A stretch of DNA of 64,000 nucleotides from Lantana camara (Eukaryota; Streptophyta; Magnoliopsida; Lamiales; Verbenaceae), in NCBI GenBank assembly GCA_037501455.1, contig CM074857.1, forward strand, positions 105,495,501 through 105,559,500, given 5' to 3'. The stretch's first letter is position 1. Every line of letters starts with the position of its first letter. The notes beneath the pieces were generated by a model, which saw only the letters and a list, made by a program, of their open reading frames with translations, did not search any database and was not told where the DNA came from. Positions 1 through 10,945 of the stretch are shown here, in pieces. The translations under genes and the position numbers were made by a program.

Positions 1-211
1 CTCTGCATCTTCATCTTCTCCAAAGCTTCATATATTTCACCATTTTCCTGCACCTTTGCGGCATGATTTCTTGGTGTTATCCTAGCTGGAAGAACCCCCC
101 GCTCATTGGAAACCCAGTTCCTGAGGCTCATCGCCTGTGATGGTCTTCCCTTCCACAAACAAATTCTAAAGTGATTGGTGTTTAAGTCCTTTACAAGTTT
201 CTGCACCATCA
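1..211 (+). repeat. 5' LTR, 3' end only
   Basis: This is the R-U5 end of the 5' LTR, ending in CACCATCA at 211 just as the 3' LTR does at 11802. Compared with the 3' LTR it differs at about five positions plus one single-base indel. The LTR's promoter half lies upstream of the window. Confidence 0.93.
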
Positions 212-217
212 TTTTTT

Positions 218-235
218 TGGCGTCGTCTGTGGGAA
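218..235 (+). other. Primer-binding site matching tRNA-Lys(UUU)
   Basis: TGGCGTCGTCTGTGGGAA starts six bases after the 5' LTR. It is complementary to the 3' end of tRNA-Lys(UUU) plus CCA at 17 of 18 positions; the single mismatch would be a G-U pair. The comparison was made directly with the tRNA-Lys gene found at 25754-25826 in this same window. Confidence 0.8.
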
Positions 236-301
236 GTCCATCCCCATCTTCCTCAGATTCTTCTTCAAGCTAGTTGAGTTATAACACCTCCTGTTCCCAA
301 C

Positions 302-2626
302 ATGGTAACGGCGATAAGGTCTGGGATTCTGGAAAATAGGGGAGCTCTTCCTCCCGTCAATGAGGAAAGTTTGGGTAACAATACCCCTGTCGGAGACGTT
401 CCCCCACCTACTGCCGATAATGGGGCCAGAAACACTGAAACTGCAGCTACAACTCTCCCTCCTAGCGGAAACATGGCAGGAGGATCTGGCTCTGTCCCAC
501 CTCAGCCGGCCCTCATCCCTAATGTTCCAATCCCCAATCCCGGTATGTACTCCATGGCCATGCCACCACCGGGATACACTTATATGCAACCCGGAATGAT
601 GCCCGGAGCAGTCCCAACCATGGTACCCGTAATACCGCCCTACCAAGTGGGCACGCTGCAATTCCCCATGTCCTTACCGGAGGAAATACAAGGAGTGGAG
701 GCGCCCCAGCTAACCCAGCAGCAGCTACAGGCGATCTACGCGCAATGTGAAGTGCAGGCAGCACAGAAGGCCTGGACGTATTTTACCTCTGTGTATTTCC
801 CCTCGGGCACGGGGGCCCAAATGGCAGCACCTTTGGGTGGATTACAGATTCATCCCATAACGGCAGCCTAGAATGTACTGCGGGCCCAACCACCGCCGCC
901 TCCTCCTGCGGTGGAAAAGGATTCTCCCCCGAGGGCGGATAAAGAACAGCACCCCATGGAGAAGGAGAAAATCCCCCCAGGAAGGGACAATGAAGAGGAG
1001 GTTCAATCGAGGGCCACAGGAAGAACCAGCAAAAGGGGAGCAGATGACGCTCGGATTGCAGCTGTCCAAGACCAACTGGACGGGCTGTAAAACTTGGTGG
1101 AGCAACTCTCTCGTGCACGGTCTCAAATCCCCCACGACGGGGATGAGAGGTCCAGGGCCAGAGACACTCGCGCCAACAAGAACCTGGCACCAAGCCGCTA
1201 GAGGGAGGAAGACGACGAGCACGATCACGAGGGCGAGAACCTGAGGCCTTTGACAGGCGGTTCACCCCTCGTCGATGAGGTGCTAATGGTCTGCGCGGGG
1301 ATGGGCAAAATCCCCACATCCATCAACCGCTATGACGGAATCACCGATCCAGCCGATCACCTGGATCATTTCGTGCATCTCATGCACCTGTACGAGCATC
1401 CCGACCATTACTGGGTGAAAGTTTTTGTCACTTCCCTCATAGGAATGGCACAAGATTGGTATAAGAAGCTGCCCCCTCGCTCCATTAGAGGGTACGATGA
1501 TCTGACCAACGCCTTCATGAGCCATTTTAACTCTTTAAAGGCCCCAGCCCCCGCTGCCACAGCTCTCTACAGCTTGGTGCAAGGTCCCAATGAGACCCTT
1601 CGGTCTTTTATGGGTAGATTCAACAAAGAAATCCTGCTGGTTGAAAAGCCCTCTATGGATTTCCTGAGGCATGTGCTGTTTGGCGCTATCAACATAAAGC
1701 ACTATGTCAGCAGGGAGTTTGTCGAGGAAGTGGCCAAGAAAAAACCGCACTCGTTAATGGAGATCAGGGATATAGCCGATTCCTATTTCACCCTCGAGGA
1801 TATGTACATCGCGAGGGATCAGAAAATGGCGAACGACCCTCGCCCCAGCAAAGACCCCGAAGACAGAGCAGATTCTAACAGGGGTCGCCGCCGAAGTCCT
1901 ATCCCCGCTCGCCGCAACTCTTCGCCTCCACGTAAGTTCGAACGGATTCCCCTCAACCGCCCGATTGCTGAAGTGTATTCCATGGCGAATAAGAAACTCT
2001 TCAAGAGATCGCCAAAGTTGAGGGAGACCAAGGCTCAAAAGTGCTCAGGAAACTATTGCGCTTTCCACAAGCAGAAGGGGCATGATACCAACGAATGCCG
2101 CCAACTCGAGAGCGAGATCCAGAGGCTTATCGCAGGGGGGCACCTCAAGGAGTTTGTAAAGGTATTAGAGAGGTATGATGAGCATTGCGCTGAGCGAGCG
2201 CGTGCTAGAAGAAGAAGCCGCTCGCGCTCACGAAGCCCCCGCCATCATCACACCGAGAACAGCGACCGCAGCAAGGAGAAAGCTGCAGATGTGGAGAACC
2301 AGCCCTTTGCGGTCATTCACATGATCGCTGGAAGACCCTCGGGGGGCGATTCTAATGCTTCCCGGTGCCGCCACATCCGGAGTTATGACCAGAGATCATC
2401 CCAACTCAAGCCTGTGCTCTCCGTTGACAGCTCTTCACGCTCGAAAGAGAATGACGTTGTAGGGTTCACAGAGAAAGACTTGGAACACATTGTAACAGCC
2501 CATGGGATTGGTGAAACCTCTGACTGTCCCATGGTGGTTAGTTTAGACGCTCATAACCACGTTGTAAAGAGGGTTTTGATTGATAGTGGAAGCTCTGTGA
2601 ACGTTCTCCCTTATTCAACGTTTTAA
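302..2626 (+). pseudogene. Gypsy gag (and start of protease), interrupted
   Basis: The frame opens with ATG at 302. Its first 190 residues are Pro/Met/Gln-rich. The conserved retrotransposon gag core lies at about 1290-1800: GITDPADHLDHF, then WYKKLPPRSI and SFMGRFNKEI. A basic Arg/Ser-rich segment follows near 1840-2280, with a CAFHKQKGHDTNEC zinc-knuckle-like stretch at about 2059-2100. The frame is continuous from 302 to 2626 only if in-frame stops at 869, 1088 and 1199 are ignored. The end of the frame reaches the aspartic protease motif IDSGSSVNVLP. The protein would form the virus-like particle. Two of the three stops are TAG and one is TAA, so most could be former Gln codons. Confidence 0.85.
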
Positions 2627-3330
2627 AAAATGAATATAACAAACATTCCACTCGAACCCCTTAGAACAGCCCTCGTTGGCATTGGGGGTTCCGAGATTGT
2701 CCCTCGCGGATAAATTCGCTTGGCTACCTCTTTTGGTCGTGCCCCACAGCGAAAAACATTGAGCATCCTTTACGTAGTCGTTGAAGTGGGCCTCCCCTAT
2801 AACATCATCTTTGGACCCCGGCCCTCGTGGACTTCAAAGCAGTAATCTCCACTTGTCACCAGAAAGTTAAATTTCCCACTCCCGAGGGCACGGGCGAGGT
2901 TCTATGCAATGTCAAAGAGGCTTGGGAATGCTACATCCTTTCCCTTCGAAGCCACAAGCCCAAACAAACCATTCAGTCAGGATCCACCAAAAAATCGGTT
3001 GACTTCCCCAAATTGGACGAAGATGGTCCCGAGCGTAAGAGGGCCAAACTTTACAAGAAGAAGAACATAAAGAAGACCCCCAGCGAGGCCCAGCGCACGG
3101 AGGATGGGCCGCCTGGGGCTGTCGAAGGATCTTCCTCCGAAGACGAGAGTGATGGGCCCTCGGGTAAGAAAGGCGACAGGCTTATTGGGAAAAAACAAGC
3201 GCTCGAGGCTCCACGGCTTGAAGTTCGCATTGAGCCCCCCGAAAAAATTTTGACCATCGAGTTGGAACCAGGGAATCCAGATAAAACATCCCAGATTGGC
3301 TCAAATCTCGAGGCCCCTCACAGATTATGA
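2560..3330 (+). pseudogene. Gypsy protease and protease-RT linker, frameshifted
   Basis: The aspartic protease active site DSGSS lies at about 2580-2595, right before a TAA at 2624. Homologous sequence (NITNIPLEPL, then GIGGSEIVPRG) continues past that stop and past a second TAA at 2711. A frameshift near 2817 moves the reading to the frame 2827-3330, which carries a long charged linker rich in Lys, Glu and Pro and no known domain. A further shift near 3320 leads into the reverse transcriptase frame. The protease would process Gag-Pol; in this copy it cannot be made as one chain. Confidence 0.75.
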
Positions 3331-4660
3331 TGATTGATTTTCTTCGGGAAAACCTCGACGTATTTGCTTGGAAGGCCTCCGATATCACTGGAATAGATCC
3401 GAGTGTCATAGTTCATAGGCTCAACGTGGACCCGGCCTTCAAGCCGATCAAACAAAAGAAAATGGCATCCATGGTTTCAGGAGGCAAGTCATCGAAGAAG
3501 AAGTCAGCAAACTCCTGGACGCTCAGTACATTGAGGAGATTTTGGACCCGGAATGGCTCTGTAACGTGGTGCTCGTTCCCAAGAGCGTCAACAAATGGCG
3601 CATGTGCAATGACTTCACGGACCTCAACAAGGCGTGCCCCAAAGACCCGTACCCCTTACCGAGGATCGATCAGCTGGTAGATTCAACAGCGGGATGTGAG
3701 CTTATGAGTATGATGGACGCCTTTCAGGGATATTATCAGATCTTCATGGCGCCCCAGGATCATCCCAAAACCTCGTTCGTGGTACATGTAGGCGTTTACT
3801 GTTTCAAAGTCATGCCGTTCGGACTTAAAAATACGGGCGCAACTTATCAACGCCTAGTCAACAGGATCTTCGAGCGTGAAATAGGAAAATCCATGGACGT
3901 GTATGTAGACGACATGATAGTCAAGAGCGAGCGCCAACCTTCCCATCTAGAGGATCTCAAACAAACTTTCAACATCCTACGTCATTATGGAATAAAATTG
4001 AACCCTTCCAAGTGTACATTTGGCGTTCGTGGTGGCAAATTCTTGGGATACATAGTCAGTCAGCGAGGCATAGAGGCAAACCCAAAGAAGATTAAAGCAA
4101 TCCTGGATATTCCATCACCACGAAATGTAAGAGAAGTTCAAGTGCTGGTGGGAAAAATCATTTCACTGAACAGGTTTATCTCCCGCTCGGCAGACAGGAA
4201 CTTACCTTTCTTCAAAATTTTGCGCAACGCTCGCAACTTCTCCTGGAGCGGGGAATGCGAGAAAGCTTTGCAGGACATGAAGCAATACCTCGCGAGCGCA
4301 CCACTGTTGACTAAGCCTAGCCCTGGAGAAAACTTATTCATTTATCTATCAGTTTTCTCAGAGGCTACGAGCGCTGTCCTCGTGTCGGTCTGCGAGCGTA
4401 AACATATGCCGGTGTACTATTTAAGCAAAACATTGCAGGGGGCGACGAAGAGATATATGGAGATAGAAAAGTTTGCTTTTGCACTCGTTAATGGATCTCG
4501 AAGGCTAAGGCCTTATTTTCAGGCTCATTCTATCATCGTGCTCACAGACCAACCCCTCACACAGGTGCTCGCAAAGCCGGACGTCTCAGGGAGGTTAATT
4601 AAATGGTCAATTGAACTCAGTCAATTTGATATCACTTTCGAGCCTCGCACCGCGATATAG
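3327..4660 (+). pseudogene. Gypsy reverse transcriptase and first RNase H, frameshifted
   Basis: The start of the domain (FLRENLDVFAWKASDITGID) is in one frame and the rest (VSKLLDAQYIEEI, then WLCNVVLVPK, WRMCNDFTDLNKACPKDPYP) in another, with the shift at about 3450-3475. The catalytic YVDDMIV is at about 3902-3922. LNPSKCTFGV and FLGYIVSQRGIEANP follow as expected for Ty3/gypsy. The first RNase H (SEATSAVLV, then YMEIEKFAFALV and IIVLTDQPL) runs to a TAG at 4658, where related elements read through. Role: reverse transcription of the element RNA in the cytoplasmic particle. Confidence 0.9.
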
Positions 4661-5150
4661 GCTCAGGCAGTGGCAGACCTGTTGGTGGAACGCTTTAATT
4701 TGGATATTGGGCCCTCGGTGGAAGAAGGGCTATGGCTTCTGCACACAGATGGCTCCTCAACCTCACAAGGGGGGGGAGCCGGGGTGACCCTAAGAGATCC
4801 TCATGGTGTGGAAGTTGATTACGCTATCAAAATGGCATTCTAGGTCACCAACAACGAGGCGGAATATGAAGCTCTAATCCAAGGGCTAGGGATAGCCCTC
4901 CAGAATGGTGTCGTTCGGGTCACTGCTTATGTTGACTTCCAGCTGATCGCAAGTCAAATTGATGGCAGTTATGAGGCTCGAGAAGCCACTATGGTGCAGT
5001 ACCTGGCAAGAGCTAAGGAAGTGATCTCCAAATTCAAGGAGTTCCACTTGTTGCAGATCCTGAGAACAGAAAACGAGCGTGCAGACGCTCTTTCCAAATT
5101 TGCATCCGCTTTGGAAGATTCCTGCGAGCGGTCGGTCATATTCCTTAGAA
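4661..5150 (+). pseudogene. Second (archaeal/plant-type) RNase H domain of the gypsy pol
   Basis: After the stop at 4658 the same frame continues as AQAVADLLVERF, then LHTDGSSTSQGGGAGVTL, TNNEAEYEALIQGLGIAL, and ENERADALSKFAS. These carry the Asp, Glu and Asp/His-type landmarks of a type I RNase H. A second RNase H after RT-RNaseH is a known hallmark of the Tat lineage. An in-frame TAG at 4841, directly before VTNNEAEYEA, interrupts it. Confidence 0.85.
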
Positions 5151-6451
5151 CGGAGAAGCCGTTGATTCGCGAAGCGGGACCCTTGGGTGGGGTAAACATG
5201 ATTGACCCCTCCGAACCTTATTGGCTCGATGACATCATTAGGTTTCTGAGGGATGGAACTTGCCCGAGCGATAAAGTGGAAGCGCGGAAGGTTAGGAGTA
5301 AGGCCCCTCGTTTCTCTCTTGACAGCGATGGGCGGTTATTTAAGCGGTCTTTCCAGGGTCCGCCTTTAAGATGCTTGAGACCCTCGCAGGCCAAAGAAGT
5401 ACTAGAACATGTGCACAATGGGAGTTGCGGGAACCATTCTGGTGGTCGAATTCTAGCTAAGAAAGTTTTGAGAAGCGGTTTCTACTGGCCCTCGTTACTG
5501 CATGATGCCATCAACTATTCCAAAAGATGCCCTAAATGCTAGTTTCATTCCAACACCCCTCAACTGCCGGCGGCGCAAATGGTCCCTATTGACGTTTCAT
5601 GGCCTTTTGACCAATGGGGTATTGACATAGTGGGACCCCTACCAATGGCGGTCACACAAAGGAAATTTGTAATCCTCGCTGTGGACTACTTCACCGAATG
5701 GGCCGAATCAGAAGCGGTAGCGAAGATAACATTCAAAGTTGTGAGAGACTTCATTTGGAAGAACATCATCTGCAGGTATGGCATCCCGAGGGTACTCATC
5801 TCGGACAATGGTTCCCAATTCATTGCTGCTGACACACGGGATTGGTGTTATGAACTTGGGATTGAGCAACGCTTCACTTCCGTGGGCCACCCTCAAGCCA
5901 ACGGTCAAGCTGAAGTGACCAACCCAACCATACTTCAGTACCTGAAGACGATGCTCGAAAGTAAGAAAGGAGAATGGGCAGAGGAGCTTCAAGGAGCCCT
6001 CTGGGCGTACCGTACTACCCGTCGAGCGGCGACAGGGGAGACCCCATACTCCCTCGTATATGGTTCCAAGGCTATGATACCTGCGGAAATTGCTCAAGAA
6101 TCCGCACGCGTTGCCTACTTCGAGCCTGCAGTCAACGAGGCCAATCGGACGTTTGAATTGGATTTATTGGACGAAAGAAGGAATACTGCTTGGGCTCAAA
6201 TCCATAAGTATAAAGCGACCGTAGGCCACCAGTATAACAAGCGTGTTAAAGAGAGGACCTTCCAGTTGGGAGACCTGGTCCTCAAAAAAGTTGAAGTTTC
6301 CAAACACGTAGGTAAGTTGGACCCTAATTGGGAAGACCCCTTCAAAGTCATTCAGGTACGCACGAATAACACTTACCTGCTAGAGACTTTGCAAGGCGAG
6401 CGTCTCCCTCGACCTTGGAGTGCATGTAACCTTAGACGGTTCTACGTGTGA
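5151..6451 (+). pseudogene. Gypsy integrase, one in-frame stop
   Basis: The HHCC zinc-binding region (HVHNGSCGNHSGG, then SKRCPKC) is at about 5408-5540 and is followed at once by a TAG at 5540. The catalytic core continues in the same frame: WGIDIVGPLP (first Asp), VLISDNGSQF (second Asp), and GHPQANGQAEVTN (Glu). The C-terminal part KLDPNWEDPFKVIQV and LPRPWSACNLRRFYV, ending at 6451, is typical of non-chromodomain Tat elements; I see no chromodomain. It would insert the cDNA into the genome. The single stop separates the zinc finger from the core. Confidence 0.9.
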
Positions 6452-7453
6452 ACATCAGTTTTTGTAATTTCCCCGCAGAGAACCATGTACTTTCTTTTGA
6501 CAGAAAGCATAATTGTTATTATATATTAAGAGGGTGGCACTAAATACTTTGCCAATTATTATGTCGTGTATATGTTCTTTCTTTGATTAAGTGATTTGAA
6601 TATTTGATCCCGTTAAAACCTACTAAGTGTTGAGTGCCCTCCACGTCGAACGGTTTAACGAACAAACTACTAATTCCAAATCGACACTATCTACGTACTA
6701 AGAACATTCTACACTGAACATTCTGACGCTCATAAGTGGGTAAATCCTGAGAAGGAGCGTGTCAAAAAGGTGGGATGCTAAATGCTTAATTTACGCCAAC
6801 TGGACATTCTTCACGCCGGTTCGAGCTCGTAAACCCCCCGATGACCCTCACACTCTTAGGTAAGATTACACTAGTAAAAAGCAAACTCTGATCTAATACT
6901 TGCACAGACGTTTAAGTACGAGGCTAGCATTATAGCTACGCTCGTTTTAATGCCATACTTAGCAAATCCTGCAATCGATTTCTAAGTTCCCTCAAACTAC
7001 TGGAGCGTTCAAGTCAGAGGTATGCGTCACATATTTAAGGCCAATACTTAGGTAACTCCTCTGGGGGTTCCTAGGTTCAAATTCGAGCCTCACTACAATT
7101 ATGGCCTGGGTATCCCTGTAAGGAGTACCCTCGCGCCCATACATCCATCTCTAAAGCATTTCCAAATCCTAAGCTTAGGATACACAATGACTTACGCCCG
7201 AGTACCCTCAAAAGAAACACCCTCGCGCGCATACACTCCCATCACAGATATTCAAATAACAATGGAGACAAGCATGCAGACATCAAATACAAAAAGATAG
7301 CAGGGCTCAACATTTAGAAACAGAAGGAATTCAATATAAGCATTCAAGTAATAAAAGGAAAGTTTAAGTACACTGAAAAGGGCATGAAGATCAAGTACAG
7401 AGGCAAAATATACATGGATTGAAAGATAAACAGGAGGAATCTTGAAGCAGCAA
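6452..7453. other. Non-coding gypsy interior between pol and antisense gene
   Basis: About 1 kb of element sequence with no usable frame. It contains scattered copies of short CCCTCGCGC-type words (for example near 7128 and 7220) but no domain that I recognise. By position it would hold the 3' untranslated parts of the convergent pol and antisense transcripts. Confidence 0.6.
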
Positions 7454-10338
7454 TTAGGAGGTGTCATTAAGCCTGGCTCTCGGTTCAGGAAGAGCGTTCG
7501 AGATGGGAACTGGGGCCAGTACGTTGGCATTGGAAGTTTCCGCGTCACCCGGATCCTCGCCGTCCTGAGCGTCTAGGGTGCCACCCTCGTCCTCAATCTG
7601 AAGGGGCTCAGGATCTATGGGGTTTGCTGCCATGAACTCCCCCTGGAGCATCGTCACGAGCTCCTGGTACTCCGGCTCCGCCAGGTCCTCCGAGGGATCC
7701 CTGTCGCAGACCATTGGCTCACAATTCTCGTTCAGGTCCATGCGTAGGTGTTCGTCGGTCCGAGCGCTCTCAGGTGCCAACCCCAGCCTCACCATCTGCC
7801 CGATCGCCTTGTAGAAGAAGCGCCTAGCGTTGTCAAAGCATTGGAGGTTAGCAACAAAAACGAAAGCCCTCGAGCGCACGAATTTCATTACTGCCTCCCA
7901 GGACACCCTCGCCTCCAGGCCGACCACTTTCTCCTACAACTCAGCGAGCGTTTTCTGGGTTGCCTCATTTCGCCATGTACTCTCGGCCAGCTGCTCGCCA
8001 AGCTCCCTGTTGGCGACCCTCAACTCATCACGCTACTCCTTGAATTTCTTGTGACGCTCATCAAGGGCCAAGTATGCGTCATCCGACCTCTTTAAGTCTT
8101 CCTTTAACTTGTCCTTGTCAAGGTTAGCGTCAGTCAGTTGAGTGCAAACGGTGTTGTAATCCTCCTGCAACTGGCCGGGATCAGAGATGCACAATAACTT
8201 CTTGTATTTGGCCTTATGTTCGGAATAGGCCTGCGTTCGACCCTGCAAGTTCTTCAGCCTTGGGATGACCTTCTAAAAAGCCAAAAACGAGGGTCATTAT
8301 CAGTATTAAAATAGAAAAGGTTGGAACTTTATAAAGAGAATCGGGGACTTACCGTCAGGAGAGCATGACAAGCGTCGTCTGCAACCCGAGCTGTATCGTG
8401 TTGGTTTAGCTTGTCATGATCGCCAGAAAACTGAAGCCTCCTAACGATGTCCGCAACCAAGTTGGTGGTGGCTGCACTTTTCTTCAGGAGGACTGGGCAG
8501 TCCTTCCTTTGCCTCTTGTACCGAGCGTCCCCCCGGCACCCTATCTTCCAGAAATCCTCATCCTCAGACGATGAGGTATCGCTGCCCTCACCTCGGTGGC
8601 CCACGACCACCTCCTTTCCTTTCCCATAAATGGGGATAGAGTCCAACAGGCTCTTTCTTTTCCCTTGGCGATCAGCCCTTATTGTATCATGGATGCGGGC
8701 TAACTCCCCCGAGCGGTTACGGGAGTTGCTAGAACTGAGCGCAATTGGCCCTTCAGGAGCGGCCGGAGGAGGAGTGGCCCCTCGAGCACCGTCTACGGTT
8801 AAGTCTTCTATGGGACCAACGATTGGAACTTCGTTCCCAGCACCCCTATGAGCCCCTCTACCTCCATAGCCTCGCCCAGCCCCTCGGTGGACCCCTCTCT
8901 CCCTCGGGGCGTTGGGGGGTTGTGCCTGCTGTTGCTGTTGTGGTTGCGGGTTAACACCCGCCCTTTGAGCGCGCATCATCCGAGCAACACTCTCTGCATC
9001 CATCCCAGCTGTTAGTATTTGAACGCCTGCAAAATTGAAAGCCCGAGCGTTAAGAGGCAACTATTGGAATGGTGGCTATAAAAGCATCACAAATCAAACA
9101 AAGTTAATGGCTATCCTATGAGTTAGAGGAGTTAGTTCCTAGGATCTAACCGTCGAGGGCCATAATTTGAGGGGGAGGATTGGCTATCATGTCTGGGGGA
9201 TTTGAGAGGCCATAACGGAATAAGACCTCTTCACTCCTCATCAACACCTCGGCCTTGATCCATTTTTTCTCATTCCTAATTGCGAGGGCCAAACCCTTTC
9301 CCCAATCCTCGAAAACCTTATTCTTGAACCTCTCTCTAATTAATGGCCCCTCGTCGTGTATCAACCACCCTCTGTTGGCCCCAAAAATTCCCCCTGGATC
9401 CCCCACGAAGAAGTACTTCTCCTTCCAATGCTCGCCATATGAGGTGGAGGGCGAGTCTATCATTTTAAGGCCGGATTTGGCCTGGGCGTAGTAAAACCCA
9501 TCTGTGGGGGACGAGCGCGGCGAACGGGCCACCCGGATCAAGCTGTCGAAATTATTTACAGAAGGCTCATGGCCTGTGGCCCTCATCAGCTTCACAAAAT
9601 TTGTTTATTAGGGCGATGCCATTCGGAAGGATTTGAGAAGGGCTGAGCCTAAGGTGGTTGCAGAAGGTGGCAACAGCGGATGGGATCGGAAATCTCATAC
9701 CCTCGACCAAGACCGTATCTAGGTAGATGGTCATCATCCCCGGGGACGGTTGGTTGGCTCTCTCTCCCTCCTCAGGAAGTCGCATGGGAAAGACAGCCTC
9801 GTCCCAGTACACCTTTTCCCTCAAAGCCTCCAAATCGGCGAGCGTCAGGATGCTCTCAATCTCATCCAGAGACCTATCAGTCTGATGTGGGTTGTTTTGC
9901 CTCACCCGGATTATAGGTTCTTTCCCCTTCCTCTGACGTTTGCGGGGGGGTTCACCACCAATTTGACGCCCGGATGGCCCTGCCTCGCCCTCGGGAGCTG
10001 CAATTGCCACCGTGATTTGGTGATCCTGAGGCCTCACGGCACTATTCAACACAGGAAGCACCCTCTCCCCTTGTCGCTGCATATCCATTACATTGTCCAT
10101 CTCTTCGAAGAGATCATCTACCCTTCCGGGAGCGCGCTCATTCATCCTTTGAACGGCGGCATCAACCTCTTCATCTCCAGCATCAACCACTGGCCACAGA
10201 GATAGCAATAGGAATCTCATCACCTGGGGAGGCTCTGTCTATTGGAATCGCCGTAGGCACATTATTATGGAGGGAAGAACTCCCCACTGACATTTCATCT
10301 ATCTCCCTCACGAAAGCGTCTGCGTTGTTGTTTGCCAT
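7454..10338 (-). pseudogene. Spliced antisense gene in the gypsy element (Transposase_28 / 'putative gypsy type transposon' family), broken
   Basis: Read on the minus strand from ATG at 10338 (MANNNADAFVREIDE). Three exons are supported by clean borders: 10338-9151, GT at 9150 to AG at 9027, 9026-8353, GT at 8352 to AG at 8273, 8272-7454. The reading frame carries across both introns. The first exon has an acidic/Glu-rich start, a nuclear-signal-like PPRKRQRKGKEP, and then a conserved-looking region with EHWKEKYFFVGDP and WLIHDEGPL, which resembles the plant 'putative gypsy type transposon' family. The second exon has a Gln/Gly/Arg-rich stretch. The third looks coiled-coil and ends acidic. 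Lesions: frameshifts near 10205 and 9590 and two TAG stops at 8033 and 7933. Function unknown; antisense ORFs are described in Tat elements, but their role is not settled. Confidence 0.78.
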
Positions 10339-10635
10339 GTCCGGATTCCGATTCTTGAAAATTGCAGCTTTTCACAAAGAAGTTCAATGAAGAAGGAGAA
10401 TTCTGGAATGTATTCGATAGTAGGAAAGGATTCCTCACTAAGAAAGATTGCTCACACACAACCTAAATCTAAAGTTAGCACAGAGAATAAGGGTTTTGGA
10501 AGAATTACCTAAAGATTGAAGGAGAAGTCGCTGGGAACCGCTGAGAATTGCAGGAATTGCAGAAGATTTTTGTTGCTCTTTTGCTTAAAGAACTCTTTGA
10601 ATACGTAAAAAGAGTGGAGAGAGGTTTGCAGCTCT

Positions 10636-10643
10636 TATTTATA
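10636..10643 (-). promoter_or_regulatory. TATA box of the antisense gene
   Basis: On the minus strand the sequence reads CCCCTATAAATAAGAGC, about 300 bases upstream of the ATG at 10338. The leader between them is A/C-rich and contains a possible intron donor (CTTTAG then GTAATTCTTCC) at about 10510. Nothing in the + strand reading of the element needs this motif. Confidence 0.6.
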
Positions 10644-10927
10644 GGGGAGAGGCCTGCATCAGTTAGGGTTTGGGAATTCAAAAAAGCAATCATTTCCCGC
10701 CTTGAAAACCCCCCACTTTTGGTAACCGCCTCGCGTCTCCCGGAGCACACGCGCCCACGCTCCCACTCAGCATTTAATGCGGACATGAATTCATTTAATG
10801 CAATGTCAGAGCGTGTCCGTTACGGAAGTCAAGCGATCACTTCTCCTGCTGAAACTTGACCCTCGGAAATTCAAAGGATTCAAAATTCGCTTCTCTTAAA
10901 TTCTACAGTATGCTCAAGCGATACTAC

Positions 10928-10945
10928 AGAATTTGGGGGGCAAAA
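10928..10945 (+). other. Polypurine tract of the gypsy element
   Basis: GAATTTGGGGGGCAAAA lies immediately before the TGATGG that opens the 3' LTR. It is the usual position and composition of the plus-strand primer. Confidence 0.75.

Noticed and set aside
5708..6097. Open frame of 129 codons on the minus strand
   Set aside because: Shadow of the gypsy integrase frame; no domain.
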